Notes under the pieces: generated by a model
The model's input: the letters and a program-made list of their open reading frames with translations, nothing else
Told to the model about the DNA's origin: nothing
Database searches by the model: none
Part shown: positions 6,215 through 13,440 of the stretch, in pieces
Layout: each line of letters starts with the position of its first letter
Position numbering within the stretch: position 1 is the first letter of the stretch
Made by a program: the position numbers and the translations under genes
NCBI GenBank assembly: GCA_964487255.1
Contig: CAZAQV010000041.1
Coordinates: 1-30,116, forward strand
Direction of reading: 5' to 3'
DNA from: CAZAQV01 sp964487255
Lineage (GTDB): Bacteria > Myxococcota_A > Polyangia > Polyangiales > CAZAQV01
Length of the DNA stretch: 30,116 nucleotides

Positions 6215-6573
6215 CCACCGAGCCTCAGGTCTTCGAGGACGAGGACGCAACCACGTACGTGCTGCCACCGGACGAGAGCCGTCTGGCCCAGCTGCACGCC
6301 GAGTACGCCGACGCGAAGGCCGCGGCCGACGAGACGGCTTCTCGGCTGAAGGCGATCACGGACGGGATCAAGGCCGAGCTGACCAACGCTGCGCCCGACG
6401 AGCAACGAGTCGAGCTGCGAGGCGAGGCCGGGCCCACGCTCCGGCTGACCTGCACGCGCCGCGCCACCTTCGACAGCAAGCGGTTCAAGTCCGAGCACCC
6501 GCTGACGTACGTGGAGTACGCCAAGTTCAGCGACAGCTGGTCGCTTCGCCAGGTCGGGAGCGGTGACCAGTGA
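6211..6573 (+). CDS. Phage early protein, helical then beta-rich (120 aa)
   Basis: The N-terminal half (about 20-60) is a long helix with coiled-coil character (SRLAQLHAEYADAKAAADET, then SRLKAITDGIKAEL). The C-terminal half is beta-rich: EAGPTLRLTCTRRATFDSKRFKSEHP. It resembles small phage proteins found near RecB/YqaJ-type nucleases, and a Cas4-like nuclease lies 1.1 kb downstream, so a recombination accessory role is possible but unproven. The start is fixed by the ATGA overlap. Confidence 0.6.
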   Translation: MTTEPQVFEDEDATTYVLPPDESRLAQLHAEYADAKAAADETASRLKAITDGIKAELTNAAPDEQRVELRGEAGPTLRLTCTRRATFDSKRFKSEHPLTYVEYAKFSDSWSLRQVGSGDQ

Positions 6574-7070
6574 TGCCCTTCGGTGCCAACTACATCAACA
6601 ACGACGAAGAGGTGATCTTCAAGAAGGACAAGATCAACGACGAGTTCCGGGACAACCGCTCTCACGAGGGTGATCCAGCCGGTGACCTGGCCGTATCCAG
6701 CTCCGCGCACGCTTCCGCAGGATCTGCCGACGCGGCGACGACGAACAACAGCAGCCCCAACAGCCACACCCGTCACAACTCTTTGGCCAGCGTGTCTGTG
6801 GCAAAGCGCACGCTTCCGGCCATGAAGCGTTGCGACTACTCCGACCTGCTGCCCGAGAACTGCGGTCACTGCCAGGGAACCCCCGATCTCGAGGACGGTC
6901 CCGCCGGGCTGCCAGAGCAGGTAGTCGGCACCTGGGCCATGGCGCAATACCCGGGCGAGTGTGGCTGCGGCTGCAACAGCCGGGTCCGTGAGGGCGACGA
7001 CATCGTGCTGGTGGGAGACGCCGGGGCGCGTGTCTGGTGCCTGCTCGACCACACCAGGGGGGCGGCGTGA
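6570..7070 (+). CDS. Cysteine-rich early protein with disordered N-terminus (166 aa)
   Basis: No family recognised. Residues about 1-80 are polar and disordered, rich in N, S, D and H. From about 85 the protein has a compact cysteine-containing part: RCDYSDLLPENCGHCQG and PGECGCGCNSR, then a beta-like VREGDDIVLVGDAGARVWC and an H. It may bind zinc. The start is GTG at 6570 (GTGA overlap) or the directly adjoining ATG at 6573. The DNA of the N-terminal part is less GC-rich than its neighbours, so it may be a recent addition. An internal ATG at 6822 begins the conserved-looking half but lacks a ribosome site. Confidence 0.6.
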   Translation: MMPFGANYINNDEEVIFKKDKINDEFRDNRSHEGDPAGDLAVSSSAHASAGSADAATTNNSSPNSHTRHNSLASVSVAKRTLPAMKRCDYSDLLPENCGHCQGTPDLEDGPAGLPEQVVGTWAMAQYPGECGCGCNSRVREGDDIVLVGDAGARVWCLLDHTRGAA

Positions 7071-7426
7071 CGGCCGCGACCGTGGCCAAGCCCGCCACGA
7101 GGGGCACGACCAACGGCAACGCCCGCGGATCGAGCGAGGATCGGCGGCGCCGGCGGGAGTGGCTGGTAGAGACCTACCGCGCCGACGCTGACGTGTACCC
7201 GGGCTACGAGTTCGTCGAGCTTGAATCCGGTCTGCGTGTTGAGGCCGCGTTCGGGTCCGGCATCCCAGCTTGCCGGTGCTACCGGTGCGGCGTCCTGCTG
7301 ACCGTCGACACCGTCACTGTCGACCGGATCATCCCCGGCTGCAAGGGCGGCACCTACCGGCGGAACAACATCCGCCCCGCGTGCGGTCCGTGCAACTCCG
7401 AGACGGGCGGGGGTGTGCGGTCGTGA
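7067..7426 (+). CDS. HNH endonuclease family protein
   Basis: A 119-residue protein with a treble-clef HNH fold: C71-x2-C74 (CYRC), the VDRIIPGCKGGTY segment (D86-R87), N101 in RRNNIRP and C106-x2-C109-N110 (CGPCN). The usual catalytic histidine of the DH pair is arginine here; I recall VDRI..G variants as common in actinophage HNH proteins, so activity is uncertain rather than excluded. The N-terminus is basic and disordered. The GTG start overlaps the previous gene (GTGA). It lies in the early operon, so a homing, recombination or host-DNA role is more likely than packaging. Confidence 0.8.
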   Translation: MTAATVAKPATRGTTNGNARGSSEDRRRRREWLVETYRADADVYPGYEFVELESGLRVEAAFGSGIPACRCYRCGVLLTVDTVTVDRIIPGCKGGTYRRNNIRPACGPCNSETGGGVRS

Positions 7427-7662
7427 CCCTGTACACCAGTCCCGTCGGAGACGTCCGTACCCGGATCTCGTGCGATGCCACGGGCTGCACAGCTGAGGTC
7501 ACCGCCACCGGTCCGGACGAGTGGGGGCCGACCGGGACGTACGAAGAATCGAAGCGGCTCGCGGTCGCGCTGGGTTGGTCGGCATGGGTGTCGCGATCCT
7601 CGCGTCACTACTGCTCTGAGCACGGGCCCCGACCGGGCCACCGAATGCGGAGGCTCTGGTGA
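7423..7662 (+). CDS. Small early protein with CxxxxC and CSEH motifs (79 aa)
   Basis: No named family. It has a beta-rich start (TLYTSPVGDVRTRISCD), then C23 and C28 in SCDATGCTAEV, a helix (YEESKRLAVALGWSAW) and a late Y-C-S-E-H that may complete a zinc site. Small host-like proteins of this design are common in actinomycetes and their phages. The GTG start overlaps the HNH stop, and the stop overlaps the next GTG, so it is coupled on both sides. Confidence 0.6.
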   Translation: MTLYTSPVGDVRTRISCDATGCTAEVTATGPDEWGPTGTYEESKRLAVALGWSAWVSRSSRHYCSEHGPRPGHRMRRLW

Positions 7663-8498
7663 CCGCCACCCAGAGCGCGGCCGACTTCATGAGCGCGGCC
7701 CCGAAGAGCGTCAGCGGGTCGAGCCCCTGGGCGAGCCGGTACGCCGCCGAGCTGCGGCGGGTGTTCCTCGAGCACGCCGCCCGGGCGCCGCGCACGCTGC
7801 AGCAGCACCTCGGCCCCTCCGAGCTCGGCGTCGAGTGCGACCGCCAGGTGGCCGGGAAGATCGCCGCTCTGCCGGCGACCAACCACGTCGTGGACCCGTG
7901 GCCGAGCATCGTCGGGACCGCCTGTCACGCCTGGGCCGAGGAGGCCTTCGCGGCTGAGAACGTGCGCCGGGGCGTGCTGCGGTGGGTGCCCGAGACGAAG
8001 GTGGCCCCGCATCCCGAGCACCCGGGCACGGCCGACCTGTACGACGCCCACGAGCAGGCGGTCGTCGACCACAAGTTCCTCGGCGAGTCGAGCATGGCCA
8101 AGGTCCGCAAGGACCCGCCGCGCAAGTACGTCGTGCAGCTGCTGCTCTACGGGCTCGGCTACTACAAGCTCGGGCTTCCGGTGCGCCGCGTCGCGCTGGC
8201 CGCCTACCCCCGCACCGCGGCGAGCCTCGACGGGCTCTACGTGTGGGACCGGGCGTTCAGCGACGACCAGGGCCAGATCCTGCCGGAGAACGTCGCGCTG
8301 CTCGACCAGGTGCTCACCGTCGAGACCCCTCGGCGCAAGGCGTACGCCACCGAGATCCTCGCGCAGCAGATCCGGCTCGAGGACGTGCCGACCGCGCCCG
8401 ACGACGACGAGTGCTACTTCTGCCCGTTCTACCGGCCGCAGAGCGCGAAGGACGGCGGCGTGGGATGCCCCGGTCCGAGGGGCGGTGGTCAGTCGTGA
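7659..8498 (+). CDS. Cas4/RecB-like PD-(D/E)XK exonuclease
   Basis: A 279-residue nuclease. The catalytic set is visible: H90 in TACHAWAEEAF, D126 in GTADLYD, D137-x-K139 in VVDHK, and Q160 in the following helix (YVVQLLLYG). Four cysteines, C60 near the N-terminus and C252, C255 and C270 near the C-terminus, match the Fe-S cluster layout of Cas4 and AddB. It would resect DNA ends for phage recombination or replication. It is followed by a putative ssDNA-binding protein and a helicase. No CRISPR array or other cas gene is present, so a recombination role is favoured over spacer acquisition. The start is GTG with a GTGA overlap. Confidence 0.85.
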   Translation: MTATQSAADFMSAAPKSVSGSSPWASRYAAELRRVFLEHAARAPRTLQQHLGPSELGVECDRQVAGKIAALPATNHVVDPWPSIVGTACHAWAEEAFAAENVRRGVLRWVPETKVAPHPEHPGTADLYDAHEQAVVDHKFLGESSMAKVRKDPPRKYVVQLLLYGLGYYKLGLPVRRVALAAYPRTAASLDGLYVWDRAFSDDQGQILPENVALLDQVLTVETPRRKAYATEILAQQIRLEDVPTAPDDDECYFCPFYRPQSAKDGGVGCPGPRGGGQS

Positions 8499-8746
8499 TC
8501 CGCAACCACCCCGGCCACCGCATCACCGTCACCCGCGGTCAGGTCCGCTGGCACGTCGAATGCTCGTGCGGGCTCGACCGCCGGTTCGCCTCGGTGACGC
8601 CCGCCAACCGCGCCGCGCTGGCGCACCACCACGCCGTGGGCGGCTGCAACTGCCCGGCCTGGCTGGTCGCGCGGCCGTACCACCCACCTGTACTCCGGCT
8701 CGTCCCCGACACCGAGGACGCGCCGGCCGCCAGCTCTACCGCCTAG
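8495..8746 (+). CDS. Small Cys/His-rich early protein (83 aa)
   Basis: No named family. The N-terminal part is beta-like with HPGHRITVTRGQVRWHVECSCG, whose CSC and histidines suggest metal binding. A helix with AALAHHHAV and a GGCNCPAW segment follow. The C-terminus is proline-rich. The layout HPGHR...WHVECSCG resembles the start of the 216-residue protein at 11548, suggesting a shared small domain. The GTG start overlaps the nuclease stop (GTGA). Confidence 0.6.
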   Translation: MIRNHPGHRITVTRGQVRWHVECSCGLDRRFASVTPANRAALAHHHAVGGCNCPAWLVARPYHPPVLRLVPDTEDAPAASSTA

Positions 8747-8796
8747 CGCGAGCTGGCCCCACCCATCCGCAACACCCAGAGAATCGAGATCCGAGC

Positions 8797-9720
8797 ATGA
8801 CTCAGCAGCCGTACTACCCACCGCAGTACCCCCAGGCTCCGCAGCAGGCGCAGCAGCCCTACCAGCCGCAGTACCCGCAGCAGCCCGTTCAGCAGGCTCC
8901 GCAGCAGTACTTCCCCGGAGTCCAGGCCCCGCCCGTCGCGCCCCAGCAACCGCTGGCCAACGGCACGCTCGACGACTACTACTCCCAGCCGACCGGGGGC
9001 GGAGGCCCTTCGATCAGCTGGGCGCAGAAGCCCGACGGCTACACCGTCCAGGGCGTGGTCGCGCGTGACGTGGTCGACGGCGACGTGCAGCAGCAGACCG
9101 ACCCGCAGACCAAGCAGCCGAAGACCTACCGCGACGGGCGCCCGATGTTCGTGCTCCGCATCCCGCTCAAGGTCCAGCAGTCCCAGGAATTCCCCGAGGG
9201 CGAGGCGTCTCTCTACGTCCGTGGCCAGATGCGCGAGGAGCTGCAGCGCGCCATGAGCGAGGCCGGCGCCCAGGGCGCACCGAAGGGCGGCGACGTCATC
9301 ACGGTGACGCTCACCGGCCGCAAGCCGAGCCGTGGCGGCGGCAACCCGATGAACGTGTTCGCGATCCAGTACCAGCCCGCTGGCGGTGCGGGAGCACCTT
9401 CCCCGGCTCCCGAGCCCCAGCAGCAGGCCCCTTCCCCGGTGGAGGCACCGCAGCCCGTTCAGCAGGTTCCGCAACAGGCTCCGACGCAGCAGTACGGACA
9501 GGTCGTCTCGACGGCCACCGGCCAGCCGGTCCAGTACCAGCAGGCCGTGCCCGCTCCTCAGTCCGAGGTCCCTCAGGCAGCACCCCAGCCGGCCCCGCAG
9601 GCCCAGCCCCAGCAGGGACAGCCTCAGGGTCACCCGGCGCTGCCGGAGGGGTTCTCGGCTGAGCAGCAGGCGCTGCTGGCGCGCATGACCGGCGGACAGC
9701 CCGGTCAGGCTCAGGGCTGA
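8797..9720 (+). CDS. Putative phage ssDNA-binding protein with Pro/Gln-rich wings
   Basis: A 307-residue protein. Residues about 1-55 are low-complexity Q/P/Y (PYYPPQYPQAPQQ-type repeats). The centre, about 70-200, is beta-rich (DGYTVQGVVARDVVDGD, RPMFVLRIPLKVQQ, EASLYVRGQM, DVITVTLTGRKPS, MNVFAIQYQP), which could be an OB fold. About 200-307 is again P/Q/A-rich and ends in an FSAEQQALLARM helix. Similar proteins beside recombination nucleases in actinophages are called ssDNA-binding proteins; I base the call on that context. The ATG at 8797 was chosen over upstream frame because the protein-like sequence starts there and follows a GA-rich stretch. DNA binding is not proven from sequence. Confidence 0.6.
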   Translation: MTQQPYYPPQYPQAPQQAQQPYQPQYPQQPVQQAPQQYFPGVQAPPVAPQQPLANGTLDDYYSQPTGGGGPSISWAQKPDGYTVQGVVARDVVDGDVQQQTDPQTKQPKTYRDGRPMFVLRIPLKVQQSQEFPEGEASLYVRGQMREELQRAMSEAGAQGAPKGGDVITVTLTGRKPSRGGGNPMNVFAIQYQPAGGAGAPSPAPEPQQQAPSPVEAPQPVQQVPQQAPTQQYGQVVSTATGQPVQYQQAVPAPQSEVPQAAPQPAPQAQPQQGQPQGHPALPEGFSAEQQALLARMTGGQPGQAQG

Positions 9721-9727
9721 CCCAGCC

Positions 9728-11551
9728 GTGACTGCCATCGTGGGCGAGCTCACCGACGACCGGGCGAACATCGTCCTGATCGCCGGTGGGCTCGCCCTGC
9801 CCGAAGAAGTAGCGCTAGCGGCCAAACGTCTCAAGGCGCTGACTCCCCTGTTCTCGAAGAGCGACCCGCCCGGCGCACTGGTCGTACCGGCGACCTGGTC
9901 GTGCGCGGTGCAGCTGGCCGCGACCTTCGGCCCGGACTGGCACCCGCAGCCGCGGCTACAGGCGTGGATCGCCGAGGAGACCGCGCGGCGTTGCCGGCCG
10001 ATCGACGGACACCTGTCCGAGGAGGTCCTGGCCGCGCTGCCCGAGGGCCTCACCCCGCGGCCGTACCAGACGGTCGGGGCGCTGGAGATCGCGCGCACCG
10101 GACGCGCCCTGATCTTCGACGAGCCGCGCACCGGGAAGACGATCACTACGATCCTGGGCCTCGCGCAGCTCTCCGGCCATGGTCAGGTGAAAGGCCTGCC
10201 GATCCTGGTGATCTGTCCGGCCTCGGTCGTCGATCCGTGGGTCGAGGCGTTCAACGCCTGGGCGCCGTACTGGACCGCCGTGGCCTGGCGCGGCCCGAAG
10301 CGCGACGCGCTGGCCGGGACCGCCGACGTCTACGTGACGTCGTACGACACCGCCCGGATCGACGCCCACGAGATGACCGACGCGCTGCCCAAGCTGGACG
10401 CGAGGTCGCTGGTGATCGACGAGTCGCACTACATCAAGAACCCGAACGCCCACCGCACCCGGGCGGTGAAGCGGCTGGCGAGGAGCGTCGACACCTTCGT
10501 CGCGCTGTCCGGCACCCCGATCACGCACCACCCCGGCGACCTGTTCCCGGTGATGCAGTGCCTGGAGCCAGGCGCCAACCCGAGCAAGGACCGGTGGGTC
10601 CACCGCTACTGCGAGACGATCCCGGGCGAGGACTACGACGAGGAGATCCTGGGGCTGAACCGGCTCACCGAGCCGGAGTTCCGGCTGACGATCGTCGGCC
10701 AGCACCGCCGGGTGGCACGGGCAGACGTCATGGCCGACCTCCCGCCGAAGGTCTACTCGGTCCGTACAGTCGAGCTGCCGCGCGAGTGGCGCAAGGCGTA
10801 CGACGACTTCGAGCAGCAGATGTACGCCGAGCTGCCCCCAATCGATGGAGCAGGCGGCGGCGAGCTGGCCGTCATGGACGTGCTGGCTAAGTTCACCCAC
10901 CTGTCCGGGCTCAGCTCGGCGCCGGCCGACGTGGAGATCACCTACGGCCCCGACGTCGACGACGTGACCGGCGAGCCAAAGCAGCACATCCACCTCGAGC
11001 TGAAGGCGCCGAGCTGGAAGGTCGACGCGCTGCTCGAGATCCTCGACGAGCGCTGCGGCGCCGATGTACCGCGCGAGAGCCGCGACCAGGTCGTCGCGTT
11101 CGCACCGTCGGCACAGCTGATGAAGCTCGCCGGCGCCGCGGCCGAGAAGTCCGGCTACCGCGTCGGCTACGTGATCGGCGGCCAGACCCAGAAGGACCGC
11201 ACCGAGGCGCGGCGCGCGTTCCAGGCGGGCGAGCTCGACCTGATCTGCGCCACCACGGGCGCCGGCGGCACCGGCATCACTCTGAGCCGCGCCGGGACGC
11301 TCGTCTTCCTCCAGCGGCCCTGGTCGCTGGTCGAGTCGCTGCAGGCCGAGGACCGCGCCGAGGGCGACATGGAGGCCACCCGCGGCACCGAGGTGATCGA
11401 CGTCGTCGCGAGCAACACCCTCGACACCCGGATCCGCTCCGTCCTACGCGAGCGCGCCGGTCAGCTCGCCGACCTGGTCCAGGACCCCCGCATCGTCGCC
11501 GAGCTGCTCGGCGGAAGCAGCACCAGAACCACCAGCGAGGAGGCAGCGTGA
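9728..11551 (+). CDS. SF2 helicase, SNF2/DEAD-like
   Basis: A 607-residue ATP-dependent DNA translocase. A Q-motif-like RPYQTVGALEIA precedes the Walker A motif E132-PRTGKT. Other motifs are Ia (ICPASVVDPWVEAF), II D231-ESH, III SGTP (261-264), and, in the second RecA lobe, V (TTGAGGTGITLSRAGTLVFLQ) and VI (QAEDRAEGD). The DESH box and the SLVESLQAEDR region are of SNF2 type. It probably remodels replication or recombination intermediates next to the ssDNA-binding protein and resolvase. The N-terminal 110 residues are family-specific. The start is GTG, seven bases after the preceding stop, and the stop overlaps the next GTG. Confidence 0.92.
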   Translation: MTAIVGELTDDRANIVLIAGGLALPEEVALAAKRLKALTPLFSKSDPPGALVVPATWSCAVQLAATFGPDWHPQPRLQAWIAEETARRCRPIDGHLSEEVLAALPEGLTPRPYQTVGALEIARTGRALIFDEPRTGKTITTILGLAQLSGHGQVKGLPILVICPASVVDPWVEAFNAWAPYWTAVAWRGPKRDALAGTADVYVTSYDTARIDAHEMTDALPKLDARSLVIDESHYIKNPNAHRTRAVKRLARSVDTFVALSGTPITHHPGDLFPVMQCLEPGANPSKDRWVHRYCETIPGEDYDEEILGLNRLTEPEFRLTIVGQHRRVARADVMADLPPKVYSVRTVELPREWRKAYDDFEQQMYAELPPIDGAGGGELAVMDVLAKFTHLSGLSSAPADVEITYGPDVDDVTGEPKQHIHLELKAPSWKVDALLEILDERCGADVPRESRDQVVAFAPSAQLMKLAGAAAEKSGYRVGYVIGGQTQKDRTEARRAFQAGELDLICATTGAGGTGITLSRAGTLVFLQRPWSLVESLQAEDRAEGDMEATRGTEVIDVVASNTLDTRIRSVLRERAGQLADLVQDPRIVAELLGGSSTRTTSEEAA

Positions 11552-12198
11552 CCTTCAAGAACGAGCACCCCGAGCACCGCATCGAGACTCATGACGGGTG
11601 GAGCAAGCCGCCGTACGCCGCCTGCAGCTGCGGCTGGAGCGAAGAGACCCACACCCGCAGTGAGGCCGAGACCGCAGCGTCGCGGCACTACGTCGAGACC
11701 ACCCGCGAGACCGCGGTGCCGATCGGCCAGTTCGCCGCACGGTGCCGGCTCACGCGGCCGGTGCCGTACGACAACCTGGCCGAAGAGCAGCGGGAGTACG
11801 TCGAGGCCGAGAAGGTCACGGCCTACCGCGACCGCAAGCTCGGACAGGTCGTGGACATCCCGTGCGGCGTCACGACCACCGACCCGGGCGTGCTCAAGCA
11901 GCACCTGACGGACGTCCACGACGATCCGTGGCGCTGGGACGACCCGTACCTGGACCCGGGCGTGCCGCGCGAGTGCAGAACCTACCGGTCGCGGACCTCG
12001 GTCTACAGCAAGCCGTGGATGCCGCCGAAGTTGCACCCCGAGGGCAAGCCGTTCAAGGCCTCGACCAAGGCGATCGGCGACACCATCCGGACGTGCTCAG
12101 CGTGCAGGCTGATCGCCGAGGTCACCGGAGACGCTGGCGAGCGCTGGTGGGACGAGCACGTCGAGTCGTGCACCGGACCAGAGGTCGGTGCGGCATGA
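11548..12198 (+). CDS. Cys/His-containing early protein (216 aa), unrecognised
   Basis: No named family. The start (EHPEHRIETHDGWSKPPYAACSCGW) has HxxH and CSC residues like the 83-residue protein at 8495. A central CGVTTTDPGVLKQHLTDVHDD segment resembles a C2H2 finger with one short arm. Near the end TCSACRLIAEV and a late HVESC could form another zinc site. The composition suggests a multi-zinc nucleic-acid-associated protein of the replication module. It is coupled to the helicase (GTGA) and to the RuvC-like gene (ATGA). Confidence 0.6.
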   Translation: MTFKNEHPEHRIETHDGWSKPPYAACSCGWSEETHTRSEAETAASRHYVETTRETAVPIGQFAARCRLTRPVPYDNLAEEQREYVEAEKVTAYRDRKLGQVVDIPCGVTTTDPGVLKQHLTDVHDDPWRWDDPYLDPGVPRECRTYRSRTSVYSKPWMPPKLHPEGKPFKASTKAIGDTIRTCSACRLIAEVTGDAGERWWDEHVESCTGPEVGAA

Positions 12199-12677
12199 CG
12201 ACTCCGAGGTTCCGCAACATCATCGGAGTGGACCCGGGCCCGGTCCCGGGCATCGTCGTGCTGTCGGTCTGGGACAACGGCGAGTTCGACGCGCACGCGA
12301 TCCAGTGCAGCCACACGATCGCCTCCACGCTGGTCGACGGCCTGGTGCGCAACGCCGGTGAGGAGGCGTGTCTGATCGCCGTCGAGCGGTTCGTCGTCGG
12401 CAGAGGCTCAATGCGCTCCAGGAAGGACGGCGTGATCACCCGCGACCTGGTCGGCCAGCTGCAGCGAGTCTCGAACGTGCTCGGCACCACCTACACCGAG
12501 CGCACCGCTGCCGCGATCAAGCCGTGGGCGTCCGAGGAGCGGCTGGCGCTGGCAGGGCTGCTTGAGCCCACCAAGGGCATGCGGCACGCCCGCGACGCCG
12601 CCCGCCACGCGCTGTTCGCTGCTGTGCGAGATGGCGGACTCTCCGACCCACTCAGTTGTCAGAGGAGGCGGCCCTAA
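12195..12677 (+). CDS. RuvC-fold Holliday junction resolvase
   Basis: A 160-residue protein with the RNase H-like RuvC layout. The first acidic residue is D13 in IIGVDPGPVPGIVVL, the second E64 in LIAVERFVVGRG, and the third region HARDAARHAL has D134 with H138. The GVDPGP start and DAARHA end are typical of phage RuvC-like resolvases in Actinobacteria. It would cut branched recombination intermediates before packaging. The ATGA overlap couples it to the gene before. Its stop lies ten bases before the end of the antisense gene at 12688, so the rightward operon is interrupted here. Confidence 0.8.
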   Translation: MTTPRFRNIIGVDPGPVPGIVVLSVWDNGEFDAHAIQCSHTIASTLVDGLVRNAGEEACLIAVERFVVGRGSMRSRKDGVITRDLVGQLQRVSNVLGTTYTERTAAAIKPWASEERLALAGLLEPTKGMRHARDAARHALFAAVRDGGLSDPLSCQRRRP

Positions 12678-12687
12678 TGCGCGGCAC

Positions 12688-13143
12688 CTACTCAGAAGTT
12701 GCGCCGCGCTCGAGTTCATCGAGGGACACGAAGCGGTTCTCGTCTGAAACCCAGGCATGCCACGTCACGCCGTCGAAGTTGATGTTCTCCCCGTCCGGCC
12801 TGACTGGCCGTAGTGACCCGTCGGCCTCGAGAACCTGGCTGCCGAAGATGGAGCCTGGGGCGGCCGCAACCCTGCCCGACGGACGAGAATCGACGAACTC
12901 GCTCAAGGGCATAGATGTGATCCCGGCGAGCATGAGCAGGCCCTCGTTCCAGATAGATGCAGGCGTCAGACTTCCCTGCACAACGAGGATTCCACCCTGC
13001 TCGACAACGGCATCGCCAGCGAACGACCCATTCACGGTAAGCCCGGCGCCGCGGCCGACCCGAGCGCCGGTCACAGCGCCATTGACAGTCTGCTCTCCGT
13101 CGACGTCGAGGTCTTCGAAGTTTCCAGTGAGAGTTCTTCGCAT
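12688..13143 (-). CDS. Leftward moron: beta-solenoid-like protein (151 aa)
   Basis: The only leftward gene inside the replication module. Residues about 8-75 show short repeats with alternating hydrophobics and glycines (LTGNFEDLDVDG, TVNGAVTGARVGRGAGLTV, NGSFAGDAVVEQGGILVVQG), as in bactofilin-like or other small right-handed beta-solenoid proteins. The C-terminal part (about 110-151) is a separate D/E/W-containing segment. A strong GGAGGAG ribosome site lies just before the ATG, and a TACGGT -10-like box is at 13181 down to 13176. Its own promoter, opposite direction and less GC-rich DNA mark it as a cargo gene likely expressed in the lysogen. Function unknown. Confidence 0.75.
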   Translation of the reverse strand: MRRTLTGNFEDLDVDGEQTVNGAVTGARVGRGAGLTVNGSFAGDAVVEQGGILVVQGSLTPASIWNEGLLMLAGITSMPLSEFVDSRPSGRVAAAPGSIFGSQVLEADGSLRPVRPDGENINFDGVTWHAWVSDENRFVSLDELERGATSE

Positions 13144-13251
13144 CGAGTCTCCTCCAGATCAGCGTGCTGTCAGTGACCGTACGTTCTCCCTCCGACACAG
13201 GTCCGTCGCGCTAGGCGCACATCGCAAGCGCTGGCCGCCAGGCGGTGGCAC

Positions 13252-13440
13252 GTGAGGGTCCTCCACACCTGCGGCGGTCCGGAGGGCGTCGAGCACGTCG
13301 CAGACATCCAGATCGACCGCAAGCAGCGCTTGGGCTGCGGCTGCGTGCGACACGAGGGCTTCCGGTGCGACGGGAGCCCGATCCATGTCCTGACCGGAGG
13401 CTGCGGCCTCCACGCTGACGATCTCGAGGAGCCAGCTTGA
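13252..13440 (+). CDS. Small Cys-containing protein before the replisome gene (62 aa)
   Basis: A GTG-started frame with an AGGCGG ribosome-like site about seven bases upstream. Cysteines and histidines are clustered (LHTCGG, LGCGCVRHEGFRC, GGCGLHADD), which could bind zinc. Its TGA overlaps the TTG start of the next gene, the same four-base coupling seen through the operon; this is the main evidence that it is real. A minus-strand frame also spans the region, but has no coupling or ribosome site. No family recognised. Confidence 0.55.
   Translation: MRVLHTCGGPEGVEHVADIQIDRKQRLGCGCVRHEGFRCDGSPIHVLTGGCGLHADDLEEPA

Noticed and set aside
7067..7426. HNH protein at 7067 called inactive because arginine replaces the catalytic histidine
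   Set aside because: I recall the same VDRI..G arrangement in related actinophage HNH proteins, so inactivity cannot be claimed from the sequence.
7659..8498. Cas4-like nuclease as evidence of a CRISPR system
   Set aside because: No array, no cas1/cas2 or effector gene is present. Phage recombination context explains it better.
8743..10146. 467-codon minus-strand open frame opposite the ssDNA-binding and helicase genes
   Set aside because: Leucine/arginine-rich shadow of the Q/P-rich repeats on the other strand, with no supporting motif.
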